This document shows, piece by piece, positions 17,162 through 26,048 of a stretch of 64,000 nt of DNA (positions within the stretch are counted from its first letter, which is position 1; every line of letters starts with the position of its first letter). Where the stretch lies: NCBI GenBank assembly GCA_900467185.1, contig UBPA01000023.1, positions 62,001 through 126,000 on the forward strand, in the 5' to 3' direction. The notes below the pieces were generated by a model. That model saw only the letters and a program-made list of their open reading frames with translations, did not search any database and had not been told where the DNA came from. Made by a program: the position numbers and the translations under genes. The stretch comes from Hyphomicrobiales bacterium. Its GTDB lineage: Bacteria > Pseudomonadota > Alphaproteobacteria > Rhizobiales > Rhizobiaceae.

Positions 17162-17836
17162 ATGATCCATATCAAGCAAATCCCGGAGCGTCCGAGCGCG
17201 GAAGACATCAAGGCGCTTTCACCCTTTTCACCGGCAACCATCCATGAGGCACAGGGACGTCGTGGCGCCCTGTCGTCGCGCATCAAGCCGGTCGATTACC
17301 GTATGAAGCTGTGCGGACCGGCTTTTACCGTGAAAAGTGCCCCGCGCGACAATGTCATGCTGCAGCTGGCGATCAATTATGCCAGCCCGGGCGATATCAT
17401 CGTCGTCTCAGGCGGTGCGTACGAAGAGGCCGGGTCCTTCGGCGATGTCCTTGCCAATGCCTGCCTTGCCAAGGGCATCGGCGGGCTGGTGACCGATACC
17501 GGCGTGCGGGATACGATGCAGCTGCGCGATCTCGGCTTCCCCGTTTTCTCGCTCAGCGTCTGCATCAAGGGGACGGTCAAGGAGACGTTGACAGCTGTCA
17601 ACGACCCCATCATCGTCGGTGACGAACTGATCCATCCCGGCGATATCATCGTCGGTGATGCCGACGGGCTCGTGGTCGTCCGCCGTGGCGAGGCGCAGGC
17701 GGTGGCGAAGCTCTCTCGTGAGCGGGAAGATGCCGAAGCTGGGTATATCGCGGCCTACAAGGCGGGCAAGTCGGTGATCGAGGTCAGTAATCTGGAGCCG
17801 GTGCTGAAAGCCAAGGGCTTCCGGTCGGAGATCTGA
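17162..17836 (+). CDS. RraA-family protein / 4-hydroxy-4-methyl-2-oxoglutarate aldolase-like
   Basis: This 224-residue protein matches the RraA/HMG-aldolase fold: GRRGALSSRIKPV, GPAFTVKS, GDIIVVSGGAYEEAGSFGDVLANACLAKG and the divalent metal and substrate motif DTGVRDT. Family members with this motif cleave 4-hydroxy-4-methyl-2-oxoglutarate or decarboxylate oxaloacetate, while others (RraA proper) inhibit RNase E. The gene lies at the end of an amino acid transporter operon, favouring an enzymatic role on the imported compound's carbon skeleton. It ends near the broken DMT exporter on the opposite strand. Confidence 0.8.
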   Translation: MIHIKQIPERPSAEDIKALSPFSPATIHEAQGRRGALSSRIKPVDYRMKLCGPAFTVKSAPRDNVMLQLAINYASPGDIIVVSGGAYEEAGSFGDVLANACLAKGIGGLVTDTGVRDTMQLRDLGFPVFSLSVCIKGTVKETLTAVNDPIIVGDELIHPGDIIVGDADGLVVVRRGEAQAVAKLSREREDAEAGYIAAYKAGKSVIEVSNLEPVLKAKGFRSEI

Positions 17837-17855
17837 TCTCATACCACGCCGGGTG

Positions 17856-18777
17856 TCAGGCCTCGGCAGTGGCCAGTGCCGCTTCCGCCATCTGCAGGCT
17901 CCGCTTCAGCCGGCTTTCCCGCCACACGGCAAACAGGCCGGCGGCGGCCACGATGATGCCGCCGGCGATCGTGGTGGCGACGGGCAGCTGGCCGAAGGCG
18001 AGATAGCCGATGACCACGGACCAGATCAGCGTGGAATTCGAACGGCGCCAGCAGCGAGGCCTGTGCATGGCGAAGCTCAACGTGATCAGGATCTGCCTCA
18101 TGCCGCCGAAAATGCCGGCGGCGAGAAGTAGGCAGAGCTGCGTGATGCTGGGCATCGTCCAGCCGAAAACCGCCGTCGCCAGGCCGATGACGGTGGTGAC
18201 GAGCGAGAAGTAGAGCACGATGGCGCCCGGCTGTTCGGTCTTGGCGAGATGGCGGATCTGCACGGAGGACACGGCGGAGAAGAACGCCGCCACAAGGCCC
18301 GCCGCACTGCCGAGCAGGAGGCCCATGCCGATGGCGTCGGCCTTGACGATATCGAGATGCGGCGCCAGCATCACCAGCACGCCGGTGAAGCCGACCGCCA
18401 CGGATGTCCAGCGATAGACTCGCACGACCTCGCTCAGGAGCACGGCGGCCAGGATGACGGTGAAGAGCGGTGCCGCGTAGCTGAGCGCCGTCGCGTCGGC
18501 GAGCGGCAGATAGGCGAGCGCGAGATAGCCGAAGAACATGCCGCCGGTGCCGGAAATGCTGCGGACGAGGTGCCCGCTAAAATGCTTTGCGGGTGAGGGC
18601 AACAAGATTTCCCTGTAGCCCGAGCCAGATGCCGAGAGGCAGAAGCGCGCCGACAGACTGGAAGAACACGACTTCCCCTGTCGGAATCTCACCGTTCAGC
18701 CCCTTCACGCTCGCCGCCATCAAGGTTGCGCAGAGAACTGCCAGAAGTTTAAGCAGAATGCCTTTTCCGGGATTCAT
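17856..18777 (-). pseudogene. DMT-superfamily (EamA) exporter, frameshifted
   Basis: The first part, MNPGKGILLKLLAVLCATLM... to GNLVALTRKAF, runs from 18777 to about 18580 and then stops, while the continuation GHLVRSISGTGGMFFGYLAL runs in another frame to 17856. Near 18030-18065 two compensating frameshifts garble the segment that should read RHAQASLLAPFE before STLIWSVVIGYLAF. Reassembled, it is a ten-helix EamA transporter of about 300 residues. Three frame disruptions make function unlikely. Confidence 0.82.
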
Positions 18778-18968
18778 TATGAGTCACCGTCGCCAAACCT
18801 CCTGAGCTGGTCTCCCAGTCGCCAATCACCACGAACCGCCGTCGACGGAAATCGGAAATGCGCTCCATCAAAACTTCGTCTGACCCCATCGCCCCATCGC
18901 TGATGTAGCAAGAATGGCACCCTTCGCCGCGACGGCCGGCGAGCCGGGACCTTGCAGACAGGTGGCGA

Positions 18969-19370
18969 ATGGACCTCTCGAAAATCAAAACCCTGATTGA
19001 CTTCGTCGGCCAATCCGACATCACTGAACTGACGGTGAGCGAGAAGGATACGACGGTCCGGATCTTCCGGACGAAGACGACGGGCGAGACCGCCGACCCC
19101 GTTGCCCGGCCGGCCGCTGCCGCGCAGGAGGCCGGCGCGACACCGGTGACGGCGCCGATCTTCGGGATCCTGCATGCGGCATCGGCACCCGGCGAAAAGC
19201 CGTTCGTCGCCCTCGGCGATTCCGTCGAGGCCGGCCAGACGCTGTTCATCATCGAGGCCATGAAGGTGTTCAACACCATTGCCGCGCCGCGCGCCGGCCG
19301 CATCGTCAGGCTCGCGGGCGTGGATGGCGCCGAGATCGAGGCCGGCGACTTCCTGGCGGAGATCGCCTGA
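18969..19370 (+). CDS. accB: Biotin carboxyl carrier protein (AccB-like)
   Basis: This 133-residue protein ends in a biotinyl domain with the biotin-accepting motif EAMKV (Lys99), flanked by APIFGILH and GDSVEAGQ. The N-terminal half resembles AccB (LIDFVGQSDITELTVSEKD). Its stop overlaps the start of accC by one base (TGATG). The operon continues with pxpB, pxpC and pxpA, so this carrier probably serves a dedicated carboxylase linked to lactam or 5-oxoproline metabolism and not acetyl-CoA carboxylase; that link is inferred from context. Confidence 0.88.
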   Translation: MDLSKIKTLIDFVGQSDITELTVSEKDTTVRIFRTKTTGETADPVARPAAAAQEAGATPVTAPIFGILHAASAPGEKPFVALGDSVEAGQTLFIIEAMKVFNTIAAPRAGRIVRLAGVDGAEIEAGDFLAEIA

Positions 19371-20758
19371 TGTCCGGCGACGCCACGACCGTGCCAGCCG
19401 CGCGCAGCTTCGACACGGTCCTTATCGCCAATCGCGGCGAGATCGCGCTGCGGGTCCTCAGGGCCTGCAAGGAGCTTGGCCTGAAGACGGTCATGATCTG
19501 CTCGCAGGCCGACCGCGACGCGCAATATGGTGCGTTGGCCGACACCTTCCTCTGCATCGGCCCGGGCAGCGCCGGCAAGAGCTACCTCAATCAGGAAGCG
19601 ATCCTCCTCGCGGCGCGCCTGACCGGCGCCGGCGCCATTCACCCCGGCTATGGCTTCCTGTCCGAGAATGCCGCTTTCTCAGCAGCCATCGAAGCGGCGG
19701 GGATGGCGTTCATCGGGCCGAGTGCCGCCTCGATCTCAACCATGGGCGACAAGATCGCGGCGAAATCCGCGATGATGGCGGCCGGCGTCCCTTGCGTTCC
19801 CGGTCCAGATACGGCGCTGCCGGACGATGCGGCCGCAGTGCAGGCCATTGCCGCGAAGATCGGCTATCCCGTGATCGTCAAGGCGGCCGGCGGCGGCGGC
19901 GGACGTGGCATGCGCGTGGTGCTCGAGGCGCAACATCTGCAGGAGGCGGTGTCGCTGACCCGCGAGGAAGCCCGGCAGGCCTTCGGCAGCCCGGCGCTCT
20001 ACATGGAGAAATTCCTCCAGCATCCGCGCCATATCGAACTCCAGGTTCTCTGCGACATGCACGGCAACGCCGTCTGGCTCGGGCATCGCGATTGCTCCAT
20101 GCAGCGCCGCCACCAGAAGGTGGTGGAGGAAGCACCGGCGCCGGGTATCGCGCCCGAGCGCATCGGCCCCGTCGCCGAAGCGTGCCTGACCGCCTGCCGG
20201 CTGATCGGCTATCGCGGCGTCGGCACGTTCGAGTTTCTCTACGAGGATGGCGAGTTCTACTTCATCGAAATGAACACCCGGCTTCAGGTCGAGCATCCCG
20301 TGACCGAGATGACGGCGGATATCGACATCGTGCAGGCGCAGATCCGCGTGGCGCAGGGCGAACCGCTGGCGCTGGGGCAGGGGGATGTGACGACCGAAGG
20401 CCATGCCTTCGAATGCCGGATCAATGCGGAAGACCCCGAGACGTTTCTGGCCGCCGCCGGGACCATCACCGGCGTCGCCCTGCCGAGCGGCCCGGGCATC
20501 CGGGTCGATACGCACGTGTATACCGGCTACAAGGTGCCGCCCTATTACGACTCGCTGATCGGCAAGCTGATCGTGCATGCGCCGAGCCGGCCCGAAGCCA
20601 TTGCCGCCATGCGCCGCGCGCTGGCGCAGACGCGCATCGACGGCATCGCCACCAACCTGCCGCTGTTGCGCGCGCTGTTCGACGATGCGGCCTTTGCCGC
20701 CGGGGGCACGGACATTCATTACCTCGAGACATGGCTGAAGCAGCGGAGCGCGGCATGA
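19370..20758 (+). CDS. accC: Biotin carboxylase (AccC-like)
   Basis: This 462-residue protein has the biotin carboxylase N-domain (TVLIANRGEIALRVLRACKE), the ATP-grasp glycine loop KAAGGGGGRGMR, and EMNTRLQVEHPVTEM in the active site. It carboxylates the biotin of the carrier protein using ATP and bicarbonate. Its size equals ordinary AccC. It overlaps accB by 1 bp and the next carrier-like gene by 4 bp. No carboxyltransferase subunit is encoded nearby, so the carboxyl acceptor or partner is open; PxpBC-type proteins are the neighbours. Confidence 0.9.
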   Translation: MSGDATTVPAARSFDTVLIANRGEIALRVLRACKELGLKTVMICSQADRDAQYGALADTFLCIGPGSAGKSYLNQEAILLAARLTGAGAIHPGYGFLSENAAFSAAIEAAGMAFIGPSAASISTMGDKIAAKSAMMAAGVPCVPGPDTALPDDAAAVQAIAAKIGYPVIVKAAGGGGGRGMRVVLEAQHLQEAVSLTREEARQAFGSPALYMEKFLQHPRHIELQVLCDMHGNAVWLGHRDCSMQRRHQKVVEEAPAPGIAPERIGPVAEACLTACRLIGYRGVGTFEFLYEDGEFYFIEMNTRLQVEHPVTEMTADIDIVQAQIRVAQGEPLALGQGDVTTEGHAFECRINAEDPETFLAAAGTITGVALPSGPGIRVDTHVYTGYKVPPYYDSLIGKLIVHAPSRPEAIAAMRRALAQTRIDGIATNLPLLRALFDDAAFAAGGTDIHYLETWLKQRSAA

Positions 20759-21156
20759 GCAGGCTGGATTTCACCGACCCCGCTGTCCTCGACGCGATTG
20801 CCGCCGCCCTGACGGCTGCGGGCGTGGACGGGATCGAAATCGCACAGTCGTCGCGCACGCTGCGGCTGGTCGTGGCGGGCAAGCCCCCGCGCGCGACGGT
20901 GCACCTTGACGCCGGTCCTGCAGCCGCAGCCGATATTGTAACGGCACCGATGGCCGGCCTGCTCGATCTTCGCACCGTCCCGAGCGACCTGCCGCGAATT
21001 GTCCGGGCGGGCGAGATCCTTGCCTGCCTGCGCGTCGGGCCGGTGCTGGTGCCCGTCAGGGCCTCGAAAGCCTGCACCGTCACGCGGTGCCTGTGCGATG
21101 CCGATGCGCTGGTCGGCTTCGGCGATCGGCTGTTCGACATCGAGGCCCGCCCATGA
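20755..21156 (+). CDS. Biotinyl-domain-like protein lacking the biotin lysine
   Basis: This 133-residue protein is the same size as the accB product and has a similar plan: an AccB-like N-terminal part (AGVDGIEIAQSSRTLRLVV), then TAPMAGLLDL, VRAGEILACL and GFGDRLFDIE, which match the biotinyl-domain strands. In place of the biotin motif EAMK it reads RVGPVLVP, so no lysine is available at the hairpin tip. It overlaps accC and pxpB by 4 bp each. It may be a non-modified structural or adaptor carrier, perhaps holding the complex together. It is not a frameshift product: the frame is clean. Confidence 0.7.
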   Translation: MSRLDFTDPAVLDAIAAALTAAGVDGIEIAQSSRTLRLVVAGKPPRATVHLDAGPAAAADIVTAPMAGLLDLRTVPSDLPRIVRAGEILACLRVGPVLVPVRASKACTVTRCLCDADALVGFGDRLFDIEARP

Positions 21157-21848
21157 CCCGCGCCGCCACCTCTCTTGCCAGCCAGCCGCTGATCCGATCG
21201 CGTCCCGGGATTTCGGCCATCGGCGCGCGGGCGTTCCTGCTCGATGCGCCGGGTGCCTTCGACCTTGCCGCGCAACGCCGGATCTGGGCCCTGACGCAGA
21301 CCGTGCGGCAATGGCCCGACGTGATCGAGACCCTGCCGGGCATGACCAATCTGCTGGCCATCTTCAAGGCCGTGCCCGAGGACCCCGACGGCGTGATCTC
21401 CCGTCTGCTCGAGGCCTGGGAGCGCGCCGAAAGCATCGACATCAAGGGCCGGACGATCGACATTCCCGTTCACTATGGCGGCGCGCATGCAACCGATCTC
21501 GCAGCCCTCTGCAAGCTCTCCGGCCTCTCCGACAGGGAGGTCGTACGGCTGCACCACCAGGGCACCTATACGGTGTTCGCGCTCGGCAGCGCGCCGGGCT
21601 TCGGCTATCTGCACGGGCTCGACCCGCGCATCCATATGCCGCGCAAGACCGTGCCGTCGCTGCGCATGGAAAAGGGGTGCGTCACCATCGGCGGCATGCA
21701 GACCGGGGTCGCGGTTCTCACCGGACCGAACGGCTGGAATTCCATCGGCTTTGCCGATCTGCCGATGTTCGACCCCGCAGCCGCGGTGCCCGCGCTGATG
21801 GCGCCGGGCGATATCGTGCGCTTTCTTCCCGAAAGGATCGAGCTGTGA
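21153..21848 (+). CDS. pxpB: 5-oxoprolinase subunit B (KipI / allophanate hydrolase subunit 1 family)
   Basis: This 231-residue protein has the family blocks IPVHYGGAHATDL, TYTVFALGSAPGFGYLHGLD and the tail GGMQTGVAVLTGPNGWNSIG. PxpB works with PxpA and PxpC in ATP-dependent opening of 5-oxoproline (pyroglutamate) to glutamate. Some family motifs vary (GSAPGFGYL for GFxPGFAYL). It overlaps its neighbours by 4 bp on both sides, showing tight translational coupling. Confidence 0.85.
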   Translation: MTRAATSLASQPLIRSRPGISAIGARAFLLDAPGAFDLAAQRRIWALTQTVRQWPDVIETLPGMTNLLAIFKAVPEDPDGVISRLLEAWERAESIDIKGRTIDIPVHYGGAHATDLAALCKLSGLSDREVVRLHHQGTYTVFALGSAPGFGYLHGLDPRIHMPRKTVPSLRMEKGCVTIGGMQTGVAVLTGPNGWNSIGFADLPMFDPAAAVPALMAPGDIVRFLPERIEL

Positions 21849-22840
21849 TCGAGATCGTCGATACCGGACCGCTGAACACGATCCAGGACCTCGGCCGCCT
21901 GGGCTACCGCGATATTGGGGTGACGGTGAGCGGCGCGATGGACCCGCTGGCCCTCAGGATCGCCAACCTGCTCGTCGGCAACGATGCGGCGGCCGCGGCG
22001 GTCGAACTTCAGACCTTTCCCGTTCGCATCCGTTTCCAGGAGAAGACGGCGTTTGCGGTCACGGGCGGCGGCACCGCGACGCTCGACGGGGAAACGCTTC
22101 CGCCCTGGTGGATGCAGACGGCGGACGCCGGTCAGATCCTCGACGTCGGGCCGTCGAAAACATCGGCCCGCGCCTATCTGGCCATTGGCGGCGGCATCGA
22201 TGTCGCGCCGGTCATGGGCTCGCGCAGCACCTCATTGCGCGGTGCATTCGGGGGCAATGACGGTCGCGCGCTGCGCAAAGGCGACGTGCTTCGGCTGGGC
22301 TCTCCTGCCGCGGGCCTGCGCCCCGCAGGCGGGTTCGGCGTGGTGCCGCCTTTGCGCGAACTGGCATCGCTTTTCCCTGTGGCCGACAATGGCGCCCTGC
22401 TGATCCGGGCACTGCCGGCCGGCGAACATGATCTGTTCGGACCGGATGCCGAGCGGTTCTGGAACGAGGATTGGAAGATCTCCCCGCAGAGCGACCGCAC
22501 GGGCTATCGCCTCTCGGGGCAAGCCCTCCGTCTGACGGTACCGGTCGAGATGCGCTCCCACGGTATCGTCGCCGGTGTCGTTCAGGTGCCGCCGGGCGGC
22601 GAGCCCATCGTGCAGATGAGCGACGCCAATACGGCCGGAGGCTATCCGAAGATCGCCGGCATCGTCGAGGCCGATCTCTGGCGGCTGGGCCAGGTACGCA
22701 TCGGCGCCCGTCTGCGCTTCGTGCGGGCGTCGCATGCGGAAGCCCGGATGCTCGACGGGGCAATTGCCGCTTATGTGAACGACGTGGAGACCACGGCGGG
22801 GCAGGTCGGGCGGGCGCTGACGGCGATGGCAGGTCGATGA
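21845..22840 (+). CDS. pxpC: 5-oxoprolinase subunit C (KipA / biotin-dependent carboxyltransferase-like)
   Basis: This 331-residue protein begins at GTG 21845 with IEIVDTGPLNTIQDLGRLGYR, followed by VSGAMDPLALRIANLLVGN, ARAYLAIGGGIDV and GSRST, all typical of PxpC/KipA and related to the urea amidolyase middle domain. It partners PxpB. The GTG start overlaps the pxpB stop by 4 bp. In urea carboxylase this fold contacts a biotin carboxylase, which fits the presence of accC in the same operon. Confidence 0.87.
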   Translation: MIEIVDTGPLNTIQDLGRLGYRDIGVTVSGAMDPLALRIANLLVGNDAAAAAVELQTFPVRIRFQEKTAFAVTGGGTATLDGETLPPWWMQTADAGQILDVGPSKTSARAYLAIGGGIDVAPVMGSRSTSLRGAFGGNDGRALRKGDVLRLGSPAAGLRPAGGFGVVPPLRELASLFPVADNGALLIRALPAGEHDLFGPDAERFWNEDWKISPQSDRTGYRLSGQALRLTVPVEMRSHGIVAGVVQVPPGGEPIVQMSDANTAGGYPKIAGIVEADLWRLGQVRIGARLRFVRASHAEARMLDGAIAAYVNDVETTAGQVGRALTAMAGR

Positions 22841-22841
22841 C

Positions 22842-22847
22842 AGGAGG
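22842..22847 (+). promoter_or_regulatory. Ribosome binding site that decides the pxpA start
   Basis: AGGAGG at 22842-22847 lies 7 nt before GTG 22855 and favours that start over ATG 22837, which overlaps the pxpC stop but has no comparable site and would add six residues absent from the family. Confidence 0.65.
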
Positions 22848-22854
22848 AAAACCC

Positions 22855-23625
22855 GTGAAGATCGACATCAATTCCGACATGGGGGAGGGCTTCGGCCCCT
22901 ATAGGCTCTGCGACGACGAGGCGCTGATGACGGTCGTCTCCTCCGCCAATATCGCCTGCGGCTTTCATGCCGGCGATCCCGAAACGATGGCGCGGATGGT
23001 GCGGCTCGCCAAGGCGAACGGCGTCGGTGTCGGTGCGCATCCGGGCCTGGCCGACAGGCAAGGTTTCGGCCGCCGCGAGATTCCCGCCTCGCATGACGAA
23101 CTTCGCCAGCAGATGCTCTACCAGCTCGGCGCGCTGACGGCGGTGGCCAAAGGGGAGGGCGTGCCCGTCGCGCATATCAGCTTCCACGCCGCCATGGGCA
23201 ATATGGTCAACCGCGAGCCCAAGCTTGCCGACCTGATGATGGACGCCGTGCGCACCGTCGATCCGAACCTCATCGTCTTTGCCATGCCGGACAGCGTCAT
23301 CGCCACGGCGGCCGCCCGCGCCGGGCTGAAGACGCTGCTGCTGTTCCTTGCCGACCGGGCTTATGATGGGGAGGGCAAGCTGGTTGCCCGCGGCCTGCCG
23401 GGTGCCGTCATCAAGCAGGAGGACGCGCTGCGCGCCCGCGTCTGCCAGTTCCTCCGGCACGGCACCGTGACCACCATCGACGGCGCGACGCTCGCCATGC
23501 CGGCACGCTCCATCCTCGTCCACAGCGACACGCCGGGGTCGCTCGACCTCGCGCGGATCGTCCGCAGCGAGGTCGAGGCCAGCGGCGCGACCGTCGCCCC
23601 GGCTGCAAAGATCGTCGAATCCTGA
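22855..23625 (+). CDS. pxpA: 5-oxoprolinase subunit A (LamB/YcsF family)
   Basis: This 256-residue protein has the family N-terminus MKIDINSDMGEGFG, then SANIACGFHAGDP, GVGVGAHPGLADRQGFGRR and the C-terminal block ILVHSDTPGS. LamB/YcsF proteins are the catalytic subunit of 5-oxoprolinase, opening the lactam with ATP. The length is usual. It is the last of the carrier/carboxylase/Pxp genes; an aminotransferase follows after 38 bp. Confidence 0.9.
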   Translation: MKIDINSDMGEGFGPYRLCDDEALMTVVSSANIACGFHAGDPETMARMVRLAKANGVGVGAHPGLADRQGFGRREIPASHDELRQQMLYQLGALTAVAKGEGVPVAHISFHAAMGNMVNREPKLADLMMDAVRTVDPNLIVFAMPDSVIATAAARAGLKTLLLFLADRAYDGEGKLVARGLPGAVIKQEDALRARVCQFLRHGTVTTIDGATLAMPARSILVHSDTPGSLDLARIVRSEVEASGATVAPAAKIVES

Positions 23626-23663
23626 TCCGGACCCCAACCACACAGACCGAAAGCGCAACCTCG

Positions 23664-24866
23664 ATGCCCGCCATTGCCGACCGTCTCAAGCACGTTTCCA
23701 TCTCCGCTTCCGCCGCCATGACCCAGCGCGCGCGCGATCTCGCAGCACAAGGGATCGGCGTTATCAGCCTGTCGGCCGGAGAGCCGGATTTTCCGACGCC
23801 CGCCCACGCGACCGAAGCGGCCCATGCCGCCGCGCTCGCGGGCGACACGAAGTACCCATCGATGGACGGCACGCCAGCGCTAAAGGCGGCGATCTCGCGA
23901 AAATTCAAGCGCGACAACAATCTCGACTACGATGCCAGCCAGATCGTCGTCTGCGGCGGCGGCAAGCAGGTGATCTTCAACGCCATTCTCGCCACCTGCA
24001 ATCCCGGCGACGAGGTCGTCATTCCCACGCCGTCCTGGATCAGCTATGCCGATATCGTGCGCTTTGCCGGTGCCGTGCCGGTGCCGGTCGCCTGCCCGCA
24101 GCAGGCCGGCTTCAAGATTCGGCCGGAGGATCTGGAAGCCGCGATCACCCCCCGCACCAAGTGGCTCTTTCTCAACTTCCCCAACAATCCGACAGGCGCT
24201 GCCTGCTCGCGGGAGGAGATGATGGCAATCGCCGAGGTGATGCTGCGCCACCCCGACGTCTGGATCATGACCGACGATATCTACGAACATCTGATCTATG
24301 ACGGTTTCGAATTCTGCACGATCGCCGAGGTCGAGCCCCGTCTTTACGACCGGGTCCTGACCATGAACGGCGCATCCAAGGCCTATGCCATGACCGGCTG
24401 GCGGCTCGGCTTCTGCGGTGGTCCGAAGGATCTGATCAAGGCGATCAGCAACGTCAACGGCCAGAACGGCGGCGGCACCGCGACCGTCGTTCAGGCGGCG
24501 GCCGTTGCCGTGCTAGACGGACCGCAGGACCTTCTGAAAGAGCGGGCCGCCATCTACACGCAACGGCGCGATTTCGTGCTCGGCAAACTGGCGGAGATCG
24601 ACGGCATCCGCTGCCACAAGCCGGAAGGCGCGTTCTATATCTTCCCCAACATCGCCGGCCTGCTCGGCAAGACATCGAAGGGCGGCCGCAGAATCGAGAC
24701 GGATACCGATTTCGTCATGGCGCTGGTTGAGGAACATCACGTCGCGACCGTTCAGGGTGCGGCCTACGGCATGAGCCCGTTCTTCCGAATCTCCTACGCC
24801 ACCAGCATGGAGAAGCTGGAGGAGGCCTGCGCCCGGCTCGCACAGTTCTGCGCCGATTTACGGTAA
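23664..24866 (+). CDS. Class I pyridoxal-phosphate aminotransferase
   Basis: This 400-residue protein shows the fold type I pattern: SAGEPDFPTPAHATEA, LNFPNNPTGAACSREE, MTDDIYEHLIYDGF and the PLP lysine in NGASKAYAMTGWRLGF. It resembles aspartate/aromatic aminotransferases of the AspC I-gamma group. It is probably co-transcribed with pxpA and would remove the amino group of the amino acid freed from the imported lactam. The precise substrate is unknown. Confidence 0.9.
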   Translation: MPAIADRLKHVSISASAAMTQRARDLAAQGIGVISLSAGEPDFPTPAHATEAAHAAALAGDTKYPSMDGTPALKAAISRKFKRDNNLDYDASQIVVCGGGKQVIFNAILATCNPGDEVVIPTPSWISYADIVRFAGAVPVPVACPQQAGFKIRPEDLEAAITPRTKWLFLNFPNNPTGAACSREEMMAIAEVMLRHPDVWIMTDDIYEHLIYDGFEFCTIAEVEPRLYDRVLTMNGASKAYAMTGWRLGFCGGPKDLIKAISNVNGQNGGGTATVVQAAAVAVLDGPQDLLKERAAIYTQRRDFVLGKLAEIDGIRCHKPEGAFYIFPNIAGLLGKTSKGGRRIETDTDFVMALVEEHHVATVQGAAYGMSPFFRISYATSMEKLEEACARLAQFCADLR

Positions 24867-24875
24867 TATCGGGTG

Positions 24876-25790
24876 TCAGCCGCGCGGCAGTTTCAGCCGC
24901 GCGGTGAGTTCTAGCAGGATATCTCGCACTGCCGTTGCGGGCTCGGACAGCGACATCCCATCCGCCACGCAGAGCGACAGCGTTTCCTCGATGCGCGGTG
25001 TGACCATGCGGCAGACCAGCGGCTCGCCGGACTCGGTCACGATCCGGTCCGCGATCGCCTTCGGCATGATCGTCGCGCCGAGACCGGCACTGACGGCGCG
25101 GGTCAGTGTGCGCACGATCTCCAACTCGCCGACGACCTTCAGAGTGACCCGGCTGCGGGTAAACGCCGTATCGACCGCCCGGCGCACAAAATTGTAGGCC
25201 GGCGGCATCAGCAGGGGCAGGCCGTCCAGCGCCGCGACGGCGATCGGCTTCTCGTCGGCCTCTATGGCGAAATTCGGATGGGCGACGAGGAAGAATTCCT
25301 CGCTGAGGATCGGCTCGAATTTCACGCCTTTAAGCGGCCCGACGCCATGGATCAGCGCCATCTCCAGACGGCCGGTCATGATCATCTGGCTATAGGTCTG
25401 CCCGACGCTTTCCGTCAGATGCAGGAGAATGCCGGGATGCCGCTTGCGGGTTTCGGCCAGCAGATCGACCGACAGCGTCGCCGCGCTGCTGAAGGGCACG
25501 AGGCCGACGGAGACGCGCCCTGCAAGCGAATTTCCGGCGGCCGAGGCATCGGCCTGGGCCTGGTCCATCTGCCGCAGGATAATCTGCGCATGGCGATACA
25601 CGGCATGGCCCGCATCCGTCATGCTCACGCCCTGCTGGCTGCGCAGCAAGAGCTTCTGGCCAAAATGCTCCTCCAGCGAGGCCAGCTGCTGGCTGAGGGC
25701 CGGCTGGGCAACGTGAAGGATATCAGCGGCCCGCGTGATGCTGCCGGTATCCACGATGACGATGAAAGATTTTAAACGCCTGATATCCAC
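24876..25790 (-). CDS. LysR-family transcriptional regulator
   Basis: This 304-residue protein has the LysR helix-turn-helix RAADILHVAQPALSQQLASLE at residues 20-40 and a substrate-binding domain of the Nac/CysB-like group (LAGRVSVGLVPFSSAATLSV, LEMALIHGVGPL). It converges on the aminotransferase and is divergent, across 258 bp, from the SDR and the second amino acid transporter. It probably regulates the transporter block and perhaps the acc/pxp unit. Confidence 0.9.
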   Translation of the reverse strand: MDIRRLKSFIVIVDTGSITRAADILHVAQPALSQQLASLEEHFGQKLLLRSQQGVSMTDAGHAVYRHAQIILRQMDQAQADASAAGNSLAGRVSVGLVPFSSAATLSVDLLAETRKRHPGILLHLTESVGQTYSQMIMTGRLEMALIHGVGPLKGVKFEPILSEEFFLVAHPNFAIEADEKPIAVAALDGLPLLMPPAYNFVRRAVDTAFTRSRVTLKVVGELEIVRTLTRAVSAGLGATIMPKAIADRIVTESGEPLVCRMVTPRIEETLSLCVADGMSLSEPATAVRDILLELTARLKLPRG

Positions 25791-26048
25791 GTTCAGCCTT
25801 TAGATCGTCCCACTTGCCGCCACTCTACAATCCGGTCCTGGATATTTCAAAGCCAAATCCACTACTTAGCAGATCGTCTCATTGTGCATTGAACGCACAT
25901 TCTGCTGCATTTGCAAGCTTAGCCCGGAGCGCTCTGCTCATTTTATGATCACCATAAGGCTTGCTTATTGCTCCAGAGATAATCGGTCTTATTCAGCATC
26001 GGACAGTTTCGTTACTGTGAAAAAAACAGACGGTGGAGGTGAATAAAC

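Noticed and set aside
19279-21156. A 625-codon open frame overlapping accC
   Set aside because: Only its last 133 codons (20755-21156) are real; the rest is a shifted frame of accC.
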